Below are positions 43,695 to 53,692 of a stretch of 64,000 bases of DNA, in pieces; the stretch's first letter is position 1; every line of letters starts with the position of its first letter. The notes under the pieces were generated by a model. The model was not told the origin of the DNA, made no database searches, and worked only from the letters and a program-made list of their open reading frames with translations. The stretch lies in assembly GCF_050306235.1 (NCBI RefSeq), contig NZ_JBLWFH010000004.1:1-64000 (forward strand), read 5' to 3'. A program made the position numbers and the translations under genes. Source of the DNA: Glaciecola sp947496235 (GTDB taxonomy: Bacteria; Pseudomonadota; Gammaproteobacteria; Enterobacterales; Alteromonadaceae).

Positions 43695-44368
43695 TTCACT
43701 AATTTCTCTAACGCCGCTTCAGCTGCTTTTTGCTCGGCTATTCGACGGCTTTTTCCCGTTGCTGTTGTGACTATGTCTGCACCCTCAATTTCACAGCTAA
43801 CTTCGAAAGTCTGGGCATGATCCATACCACTTACTTCAATTACTTTGTATTCAGGCAAAGCGATCTTTCTTGACTGTAAGAACTCTTGTAATTGGGTTTT
43901 ACTATCTTTAATTTGTGCTGAAGGATCTAGTTTTTCAACCCGTTGCTTAAACAAATTTGTGATAGATTTTTGCGCTTCAAAAAAGCCTGCATCCAAGAAT
44001 ATAGCACCAATAATAGCCTCTACAGTGTCTGAAAGAATAGAATCGCGCCTTCTTCCTCCGCTTTTTAACTCACCAGATCCTAGAATTATTAGCTCTCCAA
44101 GCGCTAATTCCCTAGCGATTTTAGCGAGTGTCGTGCGATTCACCAAGGACGCACGCATGCGGGTTAAAGTTCCCTCTGGTTCCTCAGGGAACTTGGCGAA
44201 CAAAGTATCGGCAATAACCATACCTAAAACAGAGTCACCTAAAAACTCTAACCGCTCATTATGCTGTTTCGCCGCACTTCTATGGGTTAAGGCCAAGAGC
44301 AATAAATCTTGGTCATTGAATTGATAACCAATTGAAGTTTGCAACTGAGCTAATTTGGTACTATTCAC
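43691..44368 (-). CDS. rnc: Ribonuclease III
   Basis: Double-strand RNase that processes rRNA precursors such as those of the operon at the left edge. RNase III signature ERLEFLGDSVL (catalytic Glu and Asp) near residue 38 and a C-terminal dsRNA-binding domain. I place the start at GTG 44368, overlapping the lepB stop by one base, giving 225 residues (E. coli 226). A longer frame starting at 44416 would add residues without family match. Confidence 0.96.
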   Translation of the reverse strand: MNSTKLAQLQTSIGYQFNDQDLLLLALTHRSAAKQHNERLEFLGDSVLGMVIADTLFAKFPEEPEGTLTRMRASLVNRTTLAKIARELALGELIILGSGELKSGGRRRDSILSDTVEAIIGAIFLDAGFFEAQKSITNLFKQRVEKLDPSAQIKDSKTQLQEFLQSRKIALPEYKVIEVSGMDHAQTFEVSCEIEGADIVTTATGKSRRIAEQKAAEAALEKLVK

Positions 44369-45234
44369 TAGCCTATTGAACCTATACGGTTGAATCTTAC
44401 ACCTGTAGGAATCCAAGTAGGTAAAAAGTCCTCTTCTTGACGTTCAAATTCAAAACTTATCCAGATGAATACGGCTTTACCGACTAAATTCTCTTCAGGT
44501 ACAAAGCCCCAACCTCTTGAGTCATCACTGTGGTCACGGTTATCACCCATTACAAAATAGCTATTTTCAGGCACTGTTACGCTATAAGAAGCGTTGGGCG
44601 CTTGATTATTTTTAAGGATGTGATGTTCTACACCATCTAAGTTTTCAGAAAACAATGACAACGGAAATCCACGCAAACTGTATAGCCCAGTGCCTAAAGA
44701 CTTTTGCTCTGCAATAATAGTTTCAGGGCAGTTTGTCCCGGTTTCACAACGCGGTGTGATAAACACTTGCTTATTGCGGTATAGGATTTTATCACCAGGC
44801 AAGCCTACCACTCGTTTGATGAAGTCTACATTTGGATCCACTGGATATTTAAAAACCACAACATCACCGCGTTTTACCTCTCCGGTTTCCAAAAATTCTG
44901 TTCGCGTAACAGGATCCTTTAAACCATATGAAAACTTCTCTACTAAAATAAAATCGCCTGTTAGCAAGGTAGGCATCATGGAGCCAGAGGGGATTTGAAA
45001 AGGTTCGTAAATGAAAGAACGAAACACCATAACACCGAAAAATATGGGAAACATCTGTTTGCAGAAGTCGACAAATGGAGGTAACTCCTCATCTTTAGTC
45101 CCAAGGGCCTCATTAGCATTTTCATTAGGACCATTTTCAGCCGGTTGCGGCGCTAGAAACTTGGCATAAACAAGCCAAACTAAGCCAGTAATAGCACTGA
45201 TAGCGACTAAAAATATTGAAAAATAATTTGCCAT
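44368..45234 (-). CDS. lepB: Signal peptidase I
   Basis: Inner-membrane leader peptidase that cleaves exported preproteins. N-terminal membrane helices, the catalytic Ser in PSGSMMPTLL, the Lys in FIKRVVGLPGD, and box E GDNRDHSDDSRGWGF. 288 residues. It starts on the last base of lepA's stop. Confidence 0.97.
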   Translation of the reverse strand: MANYFSIFLVAISAITGLVWLVYAKFLAPQPAENGPNENANEALGTKDEELPPFVDFCKQMFPIFFGVMVFRSFIYEPFQIPSGSMMPTLLTGDFILVEKFSYGLKDPVTRTEFLETGEVKRGDVVVFKYPVDPNVDFIKRVVGLPGDKILYRNKQVFITPRCETGTNCPETIIAEQKSLGTGLYSLRGFPLSLFSENLDGVEHHILKNNQAPNASYSVTVPENSYFVMGDNRDHSDDSRGWGFVPEENLVGKAVFIWISFEFERQEEDFLPTWIPTGVRFNRIGSIG

Positions 45235-47030
45235 TAATTATCTACCTTTAATATTGCTAAAAACGCATCCTGTGGCAATTCAACGTTACCCACTTGTTTC
45301 ATACGTTTCTTACCTTCCTTCTGCTTTTGCAATAGCTTTTTCTTACGACTGACATCGCCACCATAACATTTAGCAATTACGTTTTTACGCAGTTGTTTGA
45401 CAGTGCTTCTTGCAATTACATGGTTGCCAATTGCAGCCTGTATCGCAATATCAAACATCTGACGCGGTATAAGTTCTCGTAGTTTTTCAACCAGATCACG
45501 ACCACGATATTGTGCATTACTGCGGTGTGTTATAACCGCAAGGGCATCTACTCTTTCGCCGTTAATTAAAATGTCTAATCGCACCATATCGGCAGCATTA
45601 AAATGGCTAAAATTATAGTCCAATGATGCAAAGCCTCTACTTGTGCTTTTCAAACGGTCAAAGAAATCTAAGACCACTTCGGCCATAGGTAATTCATAAG
45701 TCACCGCAACTTGCTTACCGTGATAAGTCATATGTGTTTGTACACCGCGCTTTTCAACGCAGAGCGTAATAACATTACCTAGGTAATCTTGGGGAACAAG
45801 AATGTTAGCCACAACTATTGGCTCGCGTATCTCTTCGATATCATTTACTGCCGGAAAGTTCGATGGATTATCAACTTTTACTATTTCACCTTTTGTGGTT
45901 TTTACTTCGTAAATAACCGTTGGTGCAGTGGTAATCAAATCAAGATCGTATTCTCGTTCTAGACGCTCCTGAATAATTTCCATGTGCAGCATGCCCAAGA
46001 AACCGATACGGAAACCAAACCCTAATGCAGTAGAACTTTCTGGCTCATAAAATAAGGATGCATCGTTTAAGCTTAATTTAGACAATGCGTCTCTAAAATC
46101 TTCATAATCGTCTGAACTTACTGGGAACAAGCCCGCATAGACCTGAGGTTTGATTTTCTTAAATCCGGGCAATTGTTTCTCACAAGGCTGCCGAGATAAG
46201 GTTATGGTATCCCCAACAGGCGCACCATGTATTTCTTTGATGCCTGCAATGATAAACCCTACTTCGCCGGTTTTAAGTACCTTAGTTTCAGTCTGCTTTG
46301 GGGTAAAGATACCGATTTTATCCGCTTGATAAACCTGGCCAGTAGACATGATTTTAATTTTGTCTTTACTATTCAATTCGCCATTTACAATACGTACCAA
46401 AGAAACGACCCCTTGGTAATTGTCAAACCAAGAATCAATAATAAGGGCCTGCAATGGCTCATCTGCTTTTCCAACTGGGGGAGGAATGCGTTTTACAATT
46501 TCTTCCAACACATCTTCGATACCTACACCAGTTTTTGCTGAGCAACGAACAGCGTCTATGGCATCTATGCCAACTATATCTTCTATTTCTTCAGCAACGC
46601 GATCTGGTTCTGCTTGGGGCAAATCAATTTTATTCAGTATTGGGACCACTTCCATATCCAAATCTATGGCTGTGTAACAATTCGCTAATGTCTGAGCTTC
46701 AACGCCTTGCCCAGCATCAACCACCAGCAAAGCACCTTCACAAGCTGCTAGAGAACGGGATACTTCATAGGTAAAATCAACGTGTCCGGGAGTATCGATA
46801 AAGTTTAGCTGGTAAGTTTCTCCGTCTTTTGCCTTATAATGAAGAGTAACGCTTTGCGCTTTGATAGTGATACCACGTTCTCTCTCGATATCCATTGAGT
46901 CGAGCACCTGCTCCGCCATTTCACGATCGGTCAATCCACCACAAAATTGTATAAGACGATCTGAAAGTGTAGATTTTCCATGGTCGATGTGGGCAATGAT
47001 GCTAAAGTTACGGATGTTTTCAAATTTCAT
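45234..47030 (-). CDS. lepA: Elongation factor 4 (LepA)
   Basis: Ribosome-associated GTPase. Start at ATG 47030 gives MKFENIRNFSIIAHIDHGKS, matching the family; the earlier in-frame start at 47069 adds 13 unmatched residues. G motifs AHIDHGKST, DTPGHVD and NKIDLP are intact. The LepA-specific C-terminal domain ends GKKRMKQVGNVELPQ. 598 residues. Confidence 0.98.
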   Translation of the reverse strand: MKFENIRNFSIIAHIDHGKSTLSDRLIQFCGGLTDREMAEQVLDSMDIERERGITIKAQSVTLHYKAKDGETYQLNFIDTPGHVDFTYEVSRSLAACEGALLVVDAGQGVEAQTLANCYTAIDLDMEVVPILNKIDLPQAEPDRVAEEIEDIVGIDAIDAVRCSAKTGVGIEDVLEEIVKRIPPPVGKADEPLQALIIDSWFDNYQGVVSLVRIVNGELNSKDKIKIMSTGQVYQADKIGIFTPKQTETKVLKTGEVGFIIAGIKEIHGAPVGDTITLSRQPCEKQLPGFKKIKPQVYAGLFPVSSDDYEDFRDALSKLSLNDASLFYEPESSTALGFGFRIGFLGMLHMEIIQERLEREYDLDLITTAPTVIYEVKTTKGEIVKVDNPSNFPAVNDIEEIREPIVVANILVPQDYLGNVITLCVEKRGVQTHMTYHGKQVAVTYELPMAEVVLDFFDRLKSTSRGFASLDYNFSHFNAADMVRLDILINGERVDALAVITHRSNAQYRGRDLVEKLRELIPRQMFDIAIQAAIGNHVIARSTVKQLRKNVIAKCYGGDVSRKKKLLQKQKEGKKRMKQVGNVELPQDAFLAILKVDN

Positions 47031-47382
47031 ATAAGACTTATATTCCAGCCATTTGTTGGGTACTAACACCCTATCTGCACAGGTTTTAAAATGTTAATCA
47101 TTGCAGCAATTAGAGTGCCAAATCAGATAATTAGTCTTTAACTGAGTGCATTGCTCCCTGTAAAGCTGCTACCTAATTCGTTTTGTAATTTCAAAGAGCG
47201 CGAATATTACAATTTTCTGGGCTAAATTGCGACAAATGTTGCCACATAGCAAAGAAAAAAAGGGGAATTCACGCCTTTTAGTTCTCGAATTTGTTTAACA
47301 TGCTATAAGCGGCAAATTTGGATAGTTACAAATTGGGTGAAGCTGAGTTATTGAAGGCATATTAATTTGCCAAGTGCCTTAA
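47031..47382. other. Intergenic region before lepA, no gene seen
   Basis: 352 bases between rseC and lepA. No coding frame, tRNA or known RNA recognised. Just after rseC is an imperfect stem AAGGCA/TGCCTT (47354-47380) without a T-run. On the minus strand a TAATAT stands near 47210, a possible -10 of a lepA promoter, but without a good -35. The lepA-lepB-rnc-era genes therefore may have their own promoter here, apart from rpoE-rseABC. Confidence 0.6.
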
Positions 47383-47871
47383 TCAGTCATCAATTTGCTT
47401 GGTAAATATGGAATGTTCAATTCTCTCGCTTTTGCCTGACAACTGAGATATAAAGATTGGATCAAATTTCCCTTGCATCTTGGCTGACTTAAGCAATCTG
47501 CTAACCCAAACAAAAGTTAAAAATGCCGCAAAAAAACTTGCCACAACCACAATAAGTTCATGCACATCGCTTAGCAGTACCTGACCAACAAATGCCACTA
47601 AAATAAGTGACAAAAGTGGCAATAGATAAACCAACATGGAGGCAATTAAAAGATTTTGCTCAGGAATTCCAATTTTTACCTGTTGCCCCATTGCTAATGG
47701 TTCTGGTGTTTCCACATAAAATTGTTGTGTTTTATTGCTAAACGCCTTTGCTATCGTGCTGGTGCCGCAATTGTCTTTGACTTGGCAATGACCACAGGTT
47801 GTTTTAACTTGAGTTTCTACTAAGGCTTTGGAGCCAAGAGATTTAACTACAACCGCAATCTCTTCAATCAT
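47383..47871 (-). CDS. rseC: SoxR-reducing / sigma-E regulatory protein RseC
   Basis: Small membrane protein of the rpoE operon. N-terminal Cys cluster CGHCQVKDNCG (residues 26-36) and two membrane helices (about 75-130). 162 residues. Overlaps rseB by 4 bases. Confidence 0.94.
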   Translation of the reverse strand: MIEEIAVVVKSLGSKALVETQVKTTCGHCQVKDNCGTSTIAKAFSNKTQQFYVETPEPLAMGQQVKIGIPEQNLLIASMLVYLLPLLSLILVAFVGQVLLSDVHELIVVVASFFAAFLTFVWVSRLLKSAKMQGKFDPIFISQLSGKSERIEHSIFTKQIDD

Positions 47872-48908
47872 TTTTGATCTACCAAAATAATAGAATTAGC
47901 AATTTTATATGCAGTTTGACTTGGTAGTCGGCCTAATACTGTCACTTGATATTGGCCATCAGACTTTGTTACCACGGCATTTAAACCAGAATGCCAAGAT
48001 TGTTTTTCATCAAAGGCCAAATTGGCTTTAATCAAATAAATGGACACATCAATTAATCCATCAGATAGCATAATATACTCAGTTAGCTGGCCTGTGCCTT
48101 GTATTCTATGCTGACTTCTTTTGACCACTTCCATCCCCACGGGCATGTAACTTACATCCCACGAAAAGGGGATTTCTTGATTGGCGTAAACAGTCCTGAC
48201 TTCGGGTAAGTAATCAGGATTAAAATTAGCAAATACCTGATCAACTTCATCACCAAATTTAATCTGAGTCATCTGAATCTGTTCAATCAACTGACCTTCA
48301 AGATTATAAGTATTTAGCTTTAATAACATGCCTGTGGTTTCATCAATCCATAAATGATAACCAAAGCGTGTTTTATCTTTACTGACTACTCGCACTTGTT
48401 GCGCCATTCTACCCGCAATGCGATTGCGCGCCATTATGATACTATCGTACCCCTTTTCTAACAGCTCAGAAGATCGCATCAAGGCGTCTGGAATCGGACT
48501 GCGAACATAATCGCCAGCAATGCTATAAGCGGGATATCCTGGTTCAATAATACTGACCTTACCCTGATAAGCGAACTGTTCAGACCCTGGCCCATTCAAC
48601 AAACTCAATTGTTCTATAGGAATACCGTCTTGGGTTTTACCTTTGCGCCATAAATAAGGCTGTGTTTCTTTTTTATCTGTGTTAACAACAAAAAATGCTT
48701 CAAATGACGCATCATCGATGCTTAGTGACATATATTTAAGCCAATCGTCAGCTGACGTGAAATTTCTAGTATCACTCACTTCTGGCTGAACATCTGAAGG
48801 TTCGTTGGTGGGCTCTGTCGCTTGGAAAGCTGAACAGACACAACTAGTGAAAATAATAAACGCACTCAAAATGGTGCGTTTATTTAAGATATTTTTTAAT
48901 AACGACAT
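47868..48908 (-). CDS. rseB: Sigma-E regulator RseB (MucB)
   Basis: Periplasmic protein that binds RseA and shields it from DegS, and responds to lipid signals. Signal peptide at residues 1-29; the lipoprotein-binding fold (DDWLKYM, then YQGKVSIIEPGYPAYSI) and a C-terminal domain. 346 residues, somewhat longer than E. coli (318). Confidence 0.93.
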   Translation of the reverse strand: MSLLKNILNKRTILSAFIIFTSCVCSAFQATEPTNEPSDVQPEVSDTRNFTSADDWLKYMSLSIDDASFEAFFVVNTDKKETQPYLWRKGKTQDGIPIEQLSLLNGPGSEQFAYQGKVSIIEPGYPAYSIAGDYVRSPIPDALMRSSELLEKGYDSIIMARNRIAGRMAQQVRVVSKDKTRFGYHLWIDETTGMLLKLNTYNLEGQLIEQIQMTQIKFGDEVDQVFANFNPDYLPEVRTVYANQEIPFSWDVSYMPVGMEVVKRSQHRIQGTGQLTEYIMLSDGLIDVSIYLIKANLAFDEKQSWHSGLNAVVTKSDGQYQVTVLGRLPSQTAYKIANSIILVDQK

Positions 48909-48913
48909 GAAAA

Positions 48914-49507
48914 TTACTGTTCTGGATTAGGCTGCTCTTGTTCTTCAACCGTTTCTTCATCTTCGGTAGAAGATTGCTTTAAGCGCAATTGCAAATCGTG
49001 ATCATTCAACAATGCTGTCATTTGTTTAATTTGCAATTCTCTTCTTTTCGCTTCTTGGTTTTGAACATTGCTAGAGGTTTCAGAGAGACTAACAGGCGTC
49101 AATCCACCAATAGGTCCAAAAGGCGATGGAGCAGCTATGAAAGGCTGTGCTTCTTCAGGCTGATTGTATGACTGGAAACCAAAAATCACGACAGCAGTAA
49201 CACAGGCAGCGGCTAAAAACTGAGAACTTTGTTTGAATAACGGAATAACTGACGCCATTAACGGGCTTTCTTTCCAGCTAGGTTTGGGCGCTACTATGGG
49301 TAACTCGCTTTCCAAGGCTTCAGCCACTCTTGCGCTAATGTCAAAACCAAAATCTTCTGACGCGTCGCCTCTAAGCAGATCCCGAGAAAGGTGGTAACTC
49401 TTCCATTTTTGGCTCATTTCTGAGTCTTGCGAGATAGTCTTTATTACAGATGACTCTTCAACTTCACCATCCATTACTGCAGACAAATTTTCAAACTTTT
49501 GTGACAT
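48914..49507 (-). CDS. rseA: Anti-sigma-E factor RseA
   Basis: Inner-membrane protein that holds RpoE until cleaved by DegS and RseP. N-terminal sigma-binding domain MSQKFENLSAVMDGEVEE, one membrane helix (about residues 90-110) and a periplasmic domain ending in an acidic Gln/Glu tail. Start at ATG 49507 with AGGA upstream; 197 residues. Confidence 0.94.
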   Translation of the reverse strand: MSQKFENLSAVMDGEVEESSVIKTISQDSEMSQKWKSYHLSRDLLRGDASEDFGFDISARVAEALESELPIVAPKPSWKESPLMASVIPLFKQSSQFLAAACVTAVVIFGFQSYNQPEEAQPFIAAPSPFGPIGGLTPVSLSETSSNVQNQEAKRRELQIKQMTALLNDHDLQLRLKQSSTEDEETVEEQEQPNPEQ

Positions 49508-49654
49508 ACACTGTTTCCTGTGTCTCAACAATCACTGTTGAGCTCTTATTTTGTCAGTTGTTGCTAAATTTTACAACCGTTGAGCAAACACTCTTTAGTC
49601 TAAATCAAAACTTCAACATTTTATTATAAATTCTTCGTCTTTCACTGTTATGAC

Positions 49655-50233
49655 CTATTGTCTTACCAAAGGTTCGATAACAGAATCTAAAGCTTCTCTA
49701 GCTCTAAAAATTCTCGACCTTACAGTACCTACTGGGCACTCCATCACAGCCGCAATTTCTTCATAACTTAAGCCTTCCAATTCACGCAAGGTAATAGCCA
49801 CACGCAAATCTTCAGGTAACTTATCAATCGTCTCGAACATTTTCTGTCTTAACTCTTCTGACAGAAGATTTCGTTCAGGCGATGCGTTTTCTTTGAGTGC
49901 ATCGCTTCCGTCATAATAATCAGCTTCCTGAGCATCAACATCGCTAGCAGGCGGCTTTCTACCAATTGACGTCAGATAATTCTTTGCGCTATTTACTGCA
50001 ATTCTATACAGCCAGGTATAAAACGCGCTTTCTCCGCGGAAATTGGGCAACGCTCTGTACGCCTTAATAAACGCCTCTTGGGTAACATCCGCCACATCCC
50101 CAGAATTTTTTACATAGCGAGCAACAATATTCATTACCTTGTTCTGATGTCTCACCACTAGCAAGTTAAAAGCGTTCTTATTTCCTTGCTGTACTAATTT
50201 AACCAACTCGTGGTCTGTTTTTTGCTCGCTCAT
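49655..50233 (-). CDS. rpoE: RNA polymerase sigma-E factor
   Basis: Envelope-stress ECF sigma factor that responds to misfolded outer-membrane proteins; the BamD assembly pathway in this window is a typical source of that signal. 192 residues with region 2 (GDVADVTQEAFIKAYRALPNFRG) and region 4 (LEGLSYEEIAAVMECPVG). Expressed with rseA, rseB and rseC downstream. The best Shine-Dalgarno AGGAG lies 12 bases from the ATG, and a short out-of-frame ORF overlaps the start (see findings). Confidence 0.97.
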   Translation of the reverse strand: MSEQKTDHELVKLVQQGNKNAFNLLVVRHQNKVMNIVARYVKNSGDVADVTQEAFIKAYRALPNFRGESAFYTWLYRIAVNSAKNYLTSIGRKPPASDVDAQEADYYDGSDALKENASPERNLLSEELRQKMFETIDKLPEDLRVAITLRELEGLSYEEIAAVMECPVGTVRSRIFRAREALDSVIEPLVRQ

Positions 50234-50331
50234 GTAAAGCCATGACTCCTATTTTCTATTTTATGGCTTCGGCAAGTATTAAGAGTAGCCTTTTACATAA
50301 ATAATAACTTCGTATATCGACTAGACTCTAG

Positions 50332-50359
50332 TATTGACCGATAGTTTTGTATAAAGTTC
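50332..50359 (-). promoter_or_regulatory. Sigma-E type promoter of rpoE
   Basis: On the minus strand GAACTT (50359-50354), a 16-base spacer and TCAATA (50337-50332) resemble the sigma-E consensus (GAACTT, 16 bases, TC-type -10). It is about 100 bases before rpoE, so it would give the usual autoregulation. The divergent nadB promoter is also in this 275-base gap but was not resolved. Confidence 0.5.
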
Positions 50360-50508
50360 GATTTTATTTTCTGCTGTAGTGAACTTTTATCGCTATTTTT
50401 ACATTTAACAAATTAGACGTCTTGAAAATTGTAGACTTTTTTATTTTCAAACACCTAATCCAAATAGTGGAAATAAGGGTTCTCTTATAAAAAAACAAGT
50501 AAAATTTT

Positions 50509-52131
50509 ATGTCGACCACAGTTGAACATCGTTGCGATCTTTTAGTAATAGGCAGTGGCGCAGCCGGTTTAAGCTTAGCATTAAAAATGGCAGACCACTG
50601 TAACGTCATAGTGTTAAGTAAAAGCGATTTAGATGAAGGCAGTACGCGTTATGCCCAAGGCGGCATAGCGGCAGTGTTTGACCATGACGATTCTATCGAG
50701 AGCCATATTGAAGATACTTTGATTGCCGGCGGTGGAATCTGTAACCCGGACGTCGTACGCTTTACAGCGGAAAATGCGAAAACTAGCATGCAATGGTTAA
50801 TTGGTCGAGGCGTTCCTTTTGACCAAGAGAAAGATGCTGAAGGTAATGCTAAATTCCATCTAACCCGTGAAGGTGGTCATAGCCATAGACGTATACTGCA
50901 TGCTGCCGATGCTACAGGAATGGCAGTACAAAATACCCTCTCAGAGAATGTTGCTCATCATCCTAACATTCATTTATTCGAGCGTTACAACGCTATTGAT
51001 TTAATCAAGCAACATAAAGAAGACAAAAAATGCATTGGTGCCTATGTTTGGAATCGCAAGAAAGAGCAAGTAGAAATCATTCGAGCTCGTTTTATTGCAC
51101 TTGCCACTGGGGGCGCTAGTAAAGTCTATCAATACACGTCAAATCCAGATGTGTCTTCAGGCGATGGTATAGCTATGGCTTGGCGTGCTGGTTGTGAAAT
51201 TGCCAATATGGAATTTAATCAATTTCATCCAACCTGTTTATATCACCCTGATGCTGCAAACTTTTTGATTACTGAAGCTTTGCGTGGAGAAGGCGCATTT
51301 TTATGCCATGCTGATGGCACAAAGTTTATGCATAAATTCGATGAACGAGCTGATTTGGCCCCTAGAGACATAGTCGCAAGAGCTATCGATTTTGAAATGA
51401 AACGCTTGGGTGAAGACTGTATGTATCTGGACATTAGTCACAAACCTAGCGACTTTATTGTCAAACACTTTCCAAACATTTACCGCAAGTGCCGCTCTTT
51501 GGGAATTGATATCACACGCCAACCTATCCCAGTTGTTCCAGCCGCTCACTATACCTGCGGTGGTGTTGTTACTGATCTAGATGCTAGAACCAATTTAGAT
51601 AATGTGTATGCCATAGGTGAAGTTGCCTACACCGGTTTACATGGGGCCAATCGGATGGCAAGCAATAGCTTGCTTGAATGTGTGGTGTTTGCCCATGCTT
51701 GTGCCAAGCACATGCTCGAACACTTCGATATCCCTCATGCACCTTGCGAAATAAAACCTTGGGACGAGAGCCGAGTAATTAACTCTGACGAAGTGGTTAT
51801 TATTCAACACAACTGGCATGAATTGCGTCTTTTCATGTGGGATTATGTGGGCATAGTTCGCACTAATAAGAGACTTGAAAGGGCTATGCGTAGAATAATG
51901 TTGTTGAAACAAGAAATTGATGAATATTATTCTAATTTTAAGGTTAGCAATAATATGCTGGAACTAAGAAACCTTGTTTGCATTGCTCAACTTATTGTGA
52001 CTTGTGCTATGCAACGAAAAGAAAGTCGCGGACTGCACTATAATGTAGATTATCCGAATCAACTAGATGAATCAGGTCCCACAGTAATCCGAAAAGATAC
52101 CCACAATAACTTTGTTAATCCAATAGACTAA
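50509..52131 (+). CDS. nadB: L-aspartate oxidase
   Basis: First step of de novo NAD synthesis, aspartate to iminoaspartate. FAD-binding IGSGAAGLSLAL at residues 14-25, SKSDLDEGST, the active-site His/Arg region in REGGHSHRRILHA, and GLHGANRMASNSLLE. 540 residues, as E. coli. Divergent from rpoE as in E. coli. The C-terminus overlaps the opposite MaoC-like gene by 17 bases. Confidence 0.97.
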   Translation: MSTTVEHRCDLLVIGSGAAGLSLALKMADHCNVIVLSKSDLDEGSTRYAQGGIAAVFDHDDSIESHIEDTLIAGGGICNPDVVRFTAENAKTSMQWLIGRGVPFDQEKDAEGNAKFHLTREGGHSHRRILHAADATGMAVQNTLSENVAHHPNIHLFERYNAIDLIKQHKEDKKCIGAYVWNRKKEQVEIIRARFIALATGGASKVYQYTSNPDVSSGDGIAMAWRAGCEIANMEFNQFHPTCLYHPDAANFLITEALRGEGAFLCHADGTKFMHKFDERADLAPRDIVARAIDFEMKRLGEDCMYLDISHKPSDFIVKHFPNIYRKCRSLGIDITRQPIPVVPAAHYTCGGVVTDLDARTNLDNVYAIGEVAYTGLHGANRMASNSLLECVVFAHACAKHMLEHFDIPHAPCEIKPWDESRVINSDEVVIIQHNWHELRLFMWDYVGIVRTNKRLERAMRRIMLLKQEIDEYYSNFKVSNNMLELRNLVCIAQLIVTCAMQRKESRGLHYNVDYPNQLDESGPTVIRKDTHNNFVNPID

Positions 52132-53008
52132 TGTTGCCTTTCATGTGAGATCTTGCTTTATTTCTGACAATTGACGTTACATCAAACGTCAGAAACTTGG
52201 CCTCCTGCTGTTGACGCAGGTTTAATTGACTGGGCAACATTATTGGCGTCATAAAATCGCAGTTTATTTGATACCCTTTCGCTGCCTCTGGCGATGTAAA
52301 AAACGAAGGGTTGGCTTGGTATAGGGAAGAAAAGGCTTTCGCTTTTGTCATCATGCCATGAGCGATTGCTTGTCTAAAGCCGAACAAACTTGCAGTAATC
52401 GGCCACAAATGGATTGGATTGTAATCTCCAGAGACTCTAGCGTAACGCCTACCGCAGTCTTCACTAAATCCAAAAGCGTCTATATCTACCACCTCACTTT
52501 GGTTTTTACCGGACGCTGCGCTTAACGCTTTAAATGTAGGTAGTGATTGAGTATCACTCTCATTTTTTTCTGTGATCCGAGCAAGATAATAACTTGTTCC
52601 TCTTATCGATATGTTGTCATTTTTCCGAGCTGTGGTAATTACTTCAAAAACCACCCCGCGCTTATGCGAAAACAACTGTCCAAAATGCGTAGTGATATGC
52701 ATCGAATTGTCGATATTGGGCAAATTATAGACCTCGATTTGGTTCGCGATATGCACCAAACCTAAAGGTTTAAAAGGAAAAGGTTTACTTACCATCATGC
52801 GTAATTGCATAGGTAAAGAGAGTACCTGTACAAAATTAGGATGAATTAGCGTAGTTTGTAACTGATTCCAACCAGTCAGGCTGTTATAGGCATTAATTTG
52901 CTTGGTGGTAGGTAATACAGATGTGGACAACTTTATCTCAGGTAAAGCGATAGGCTGGATAAAATCCTTAGGAGTATACACTAACGCTTTCGCATACAAC
53001 CCTATCAT
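52115..53008 (-). CDS. MaoC-like (hotdog-fold) dehydratase family protein
   Basis: A 297-residue protein with an R-hydratase-type motif YARVSGDYNPIHLWPITASL, then FRQAIAHGM in its C-terminal half (about residues 190-225). The catalytic Asp and His of MaoC-type enoyl hydratases are preserved. The N-terminal half has no clear motif but could be a degenerate second hotdog, as in double-hotdog hydratases. The substrate is probably an enoyl-thioester. Its start abuts the ygfX stop. Confidence 0.82.
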   Translation of the reverse strand: MIGLYAKALVYTPKDFIQPIALPEIKLSTSVLPTTKQINAYNSLTGWNQLQTTLIHPNFVQVLSLPMQLRMMVSKPFPFKPLGLVHIANQIEVYNLPNIDNSMHITTHFGQLFSHKRGVVFEVITTARKNDNISIRGTSYYLARITEKNESDTQSLPTFKALSAASGKNQSEVVDIDAFGFSEDCGRRYARVSGDYNPIHLWPITASLFGFRQAIAHGMMTKAKAFSSLYQANPSFFTSPEAAKGYQINCDFMTPIMLPSQLNLRQQQEAKFLTFDVTSIVRNKARSHMKGNISLLD

Positions 53009-53425
53009 TTATTTCTCCCTGACTTGTGATAACCAAATAATATGTCGACAAATAGACCGGAATAGCCGCTCATTTATTTTACGTCGAAATAAAAGAATTG
53101 GTTTTCGTTTTTCTTCACATTCTAACCATATAAGCACTGCAAATGGGCTAACCAAGCTTTTCGCACCAATTTGTGCATCCTTGAATGCATTAACGTCTTG
53201 CCATCGAACTTTCATTTGTTTGGTTTGTAAACTTAAGCAAAGCTCACACACATCATAGGCAGTTGCAAGCCGTAACACAATAGCAAAGGTCAAAAGGTGG
53301 AATACAACTAGTGCCCAATCAGTCATATCGGCGGCCAAGTAAACATCGAAGAGAACAGCCATAATGAAAATAATAACAATTTCTAAATAGGCTGGTTGTT
53401 TAATTACCACCTTATCGGAGAACAT
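53009..53425 (-). CDS. YgfX/CptA-family membrane protein
   Basis: A 138-residue protein with two N-terminal membrane helices (about residues 14-30 and 38-55) and a soluble C-terminal part. The position just after sdhE matches E. coli ygfX (CptA), reported there as an inhibitor of MreB and FtsZ. Similarity is mostly architectural, so the assignment is moderate. Confidence 0.7.
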   Translation of the reverse strand: MFSDKVVIKQPAYLEIVIIFIMAVLFDVYLAADMTDWALVVFHLLTFAIVLRLATAYDVCELCLSLQTKQMKVRWQDVNAFKDAQIGAKSLVSPFAVLIWLECEEKRKPILLFRRKINERLFRSICRHIIWLSQVREK

Positions 53426-53428
53426 GAT

Positions 53429-53692
53429 TTATTCGATTTTAATTGATGTTTTAACCGTTTCAATCATTTGTGCAAAATCTGGCTGCGGACACTTTTGATG
53501 CCCCATGAACCACGCGAACAAATCAGGATCATCACTGGTCAGTAATTTCTCAAAGACTACTTTTTGTTGATAGCTCAAATCATCAAAAGCCTGCTCAACA
53601 AAAGGCATCAACAGTACGTCTAACTCCAACATACCACGTCTACATGCCCATTTAAGACGAGCTAAGCGTTTAGCTTCAAAGATTTCTTCCAC
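53429..53692 (-). CDS. sdhE: FAD assembly factor SdhE
   Basis: Small factor needed to attach FAD covalently to succinate dehydrogenase flavoprotein. The RGxxE motif is seen in CRRGMLELD. 87 residues (E. coli 88) from GTG 53692, which has GGAGG exactly 6 bases upstream; the ATG at 53698 touches the GGAGG and so is less likely. Divergent from ygfZ, as in E. coli. Confidence 0.92.
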   Translation of the reverse strand: MEEIFEAKRLARLKWACRRGMLELDVLLMPFVEQAFDDLSYQQKVVFEKLLTSDDPDLFAWFMGHQKCPQPDFAQMIETVKTSIKIE

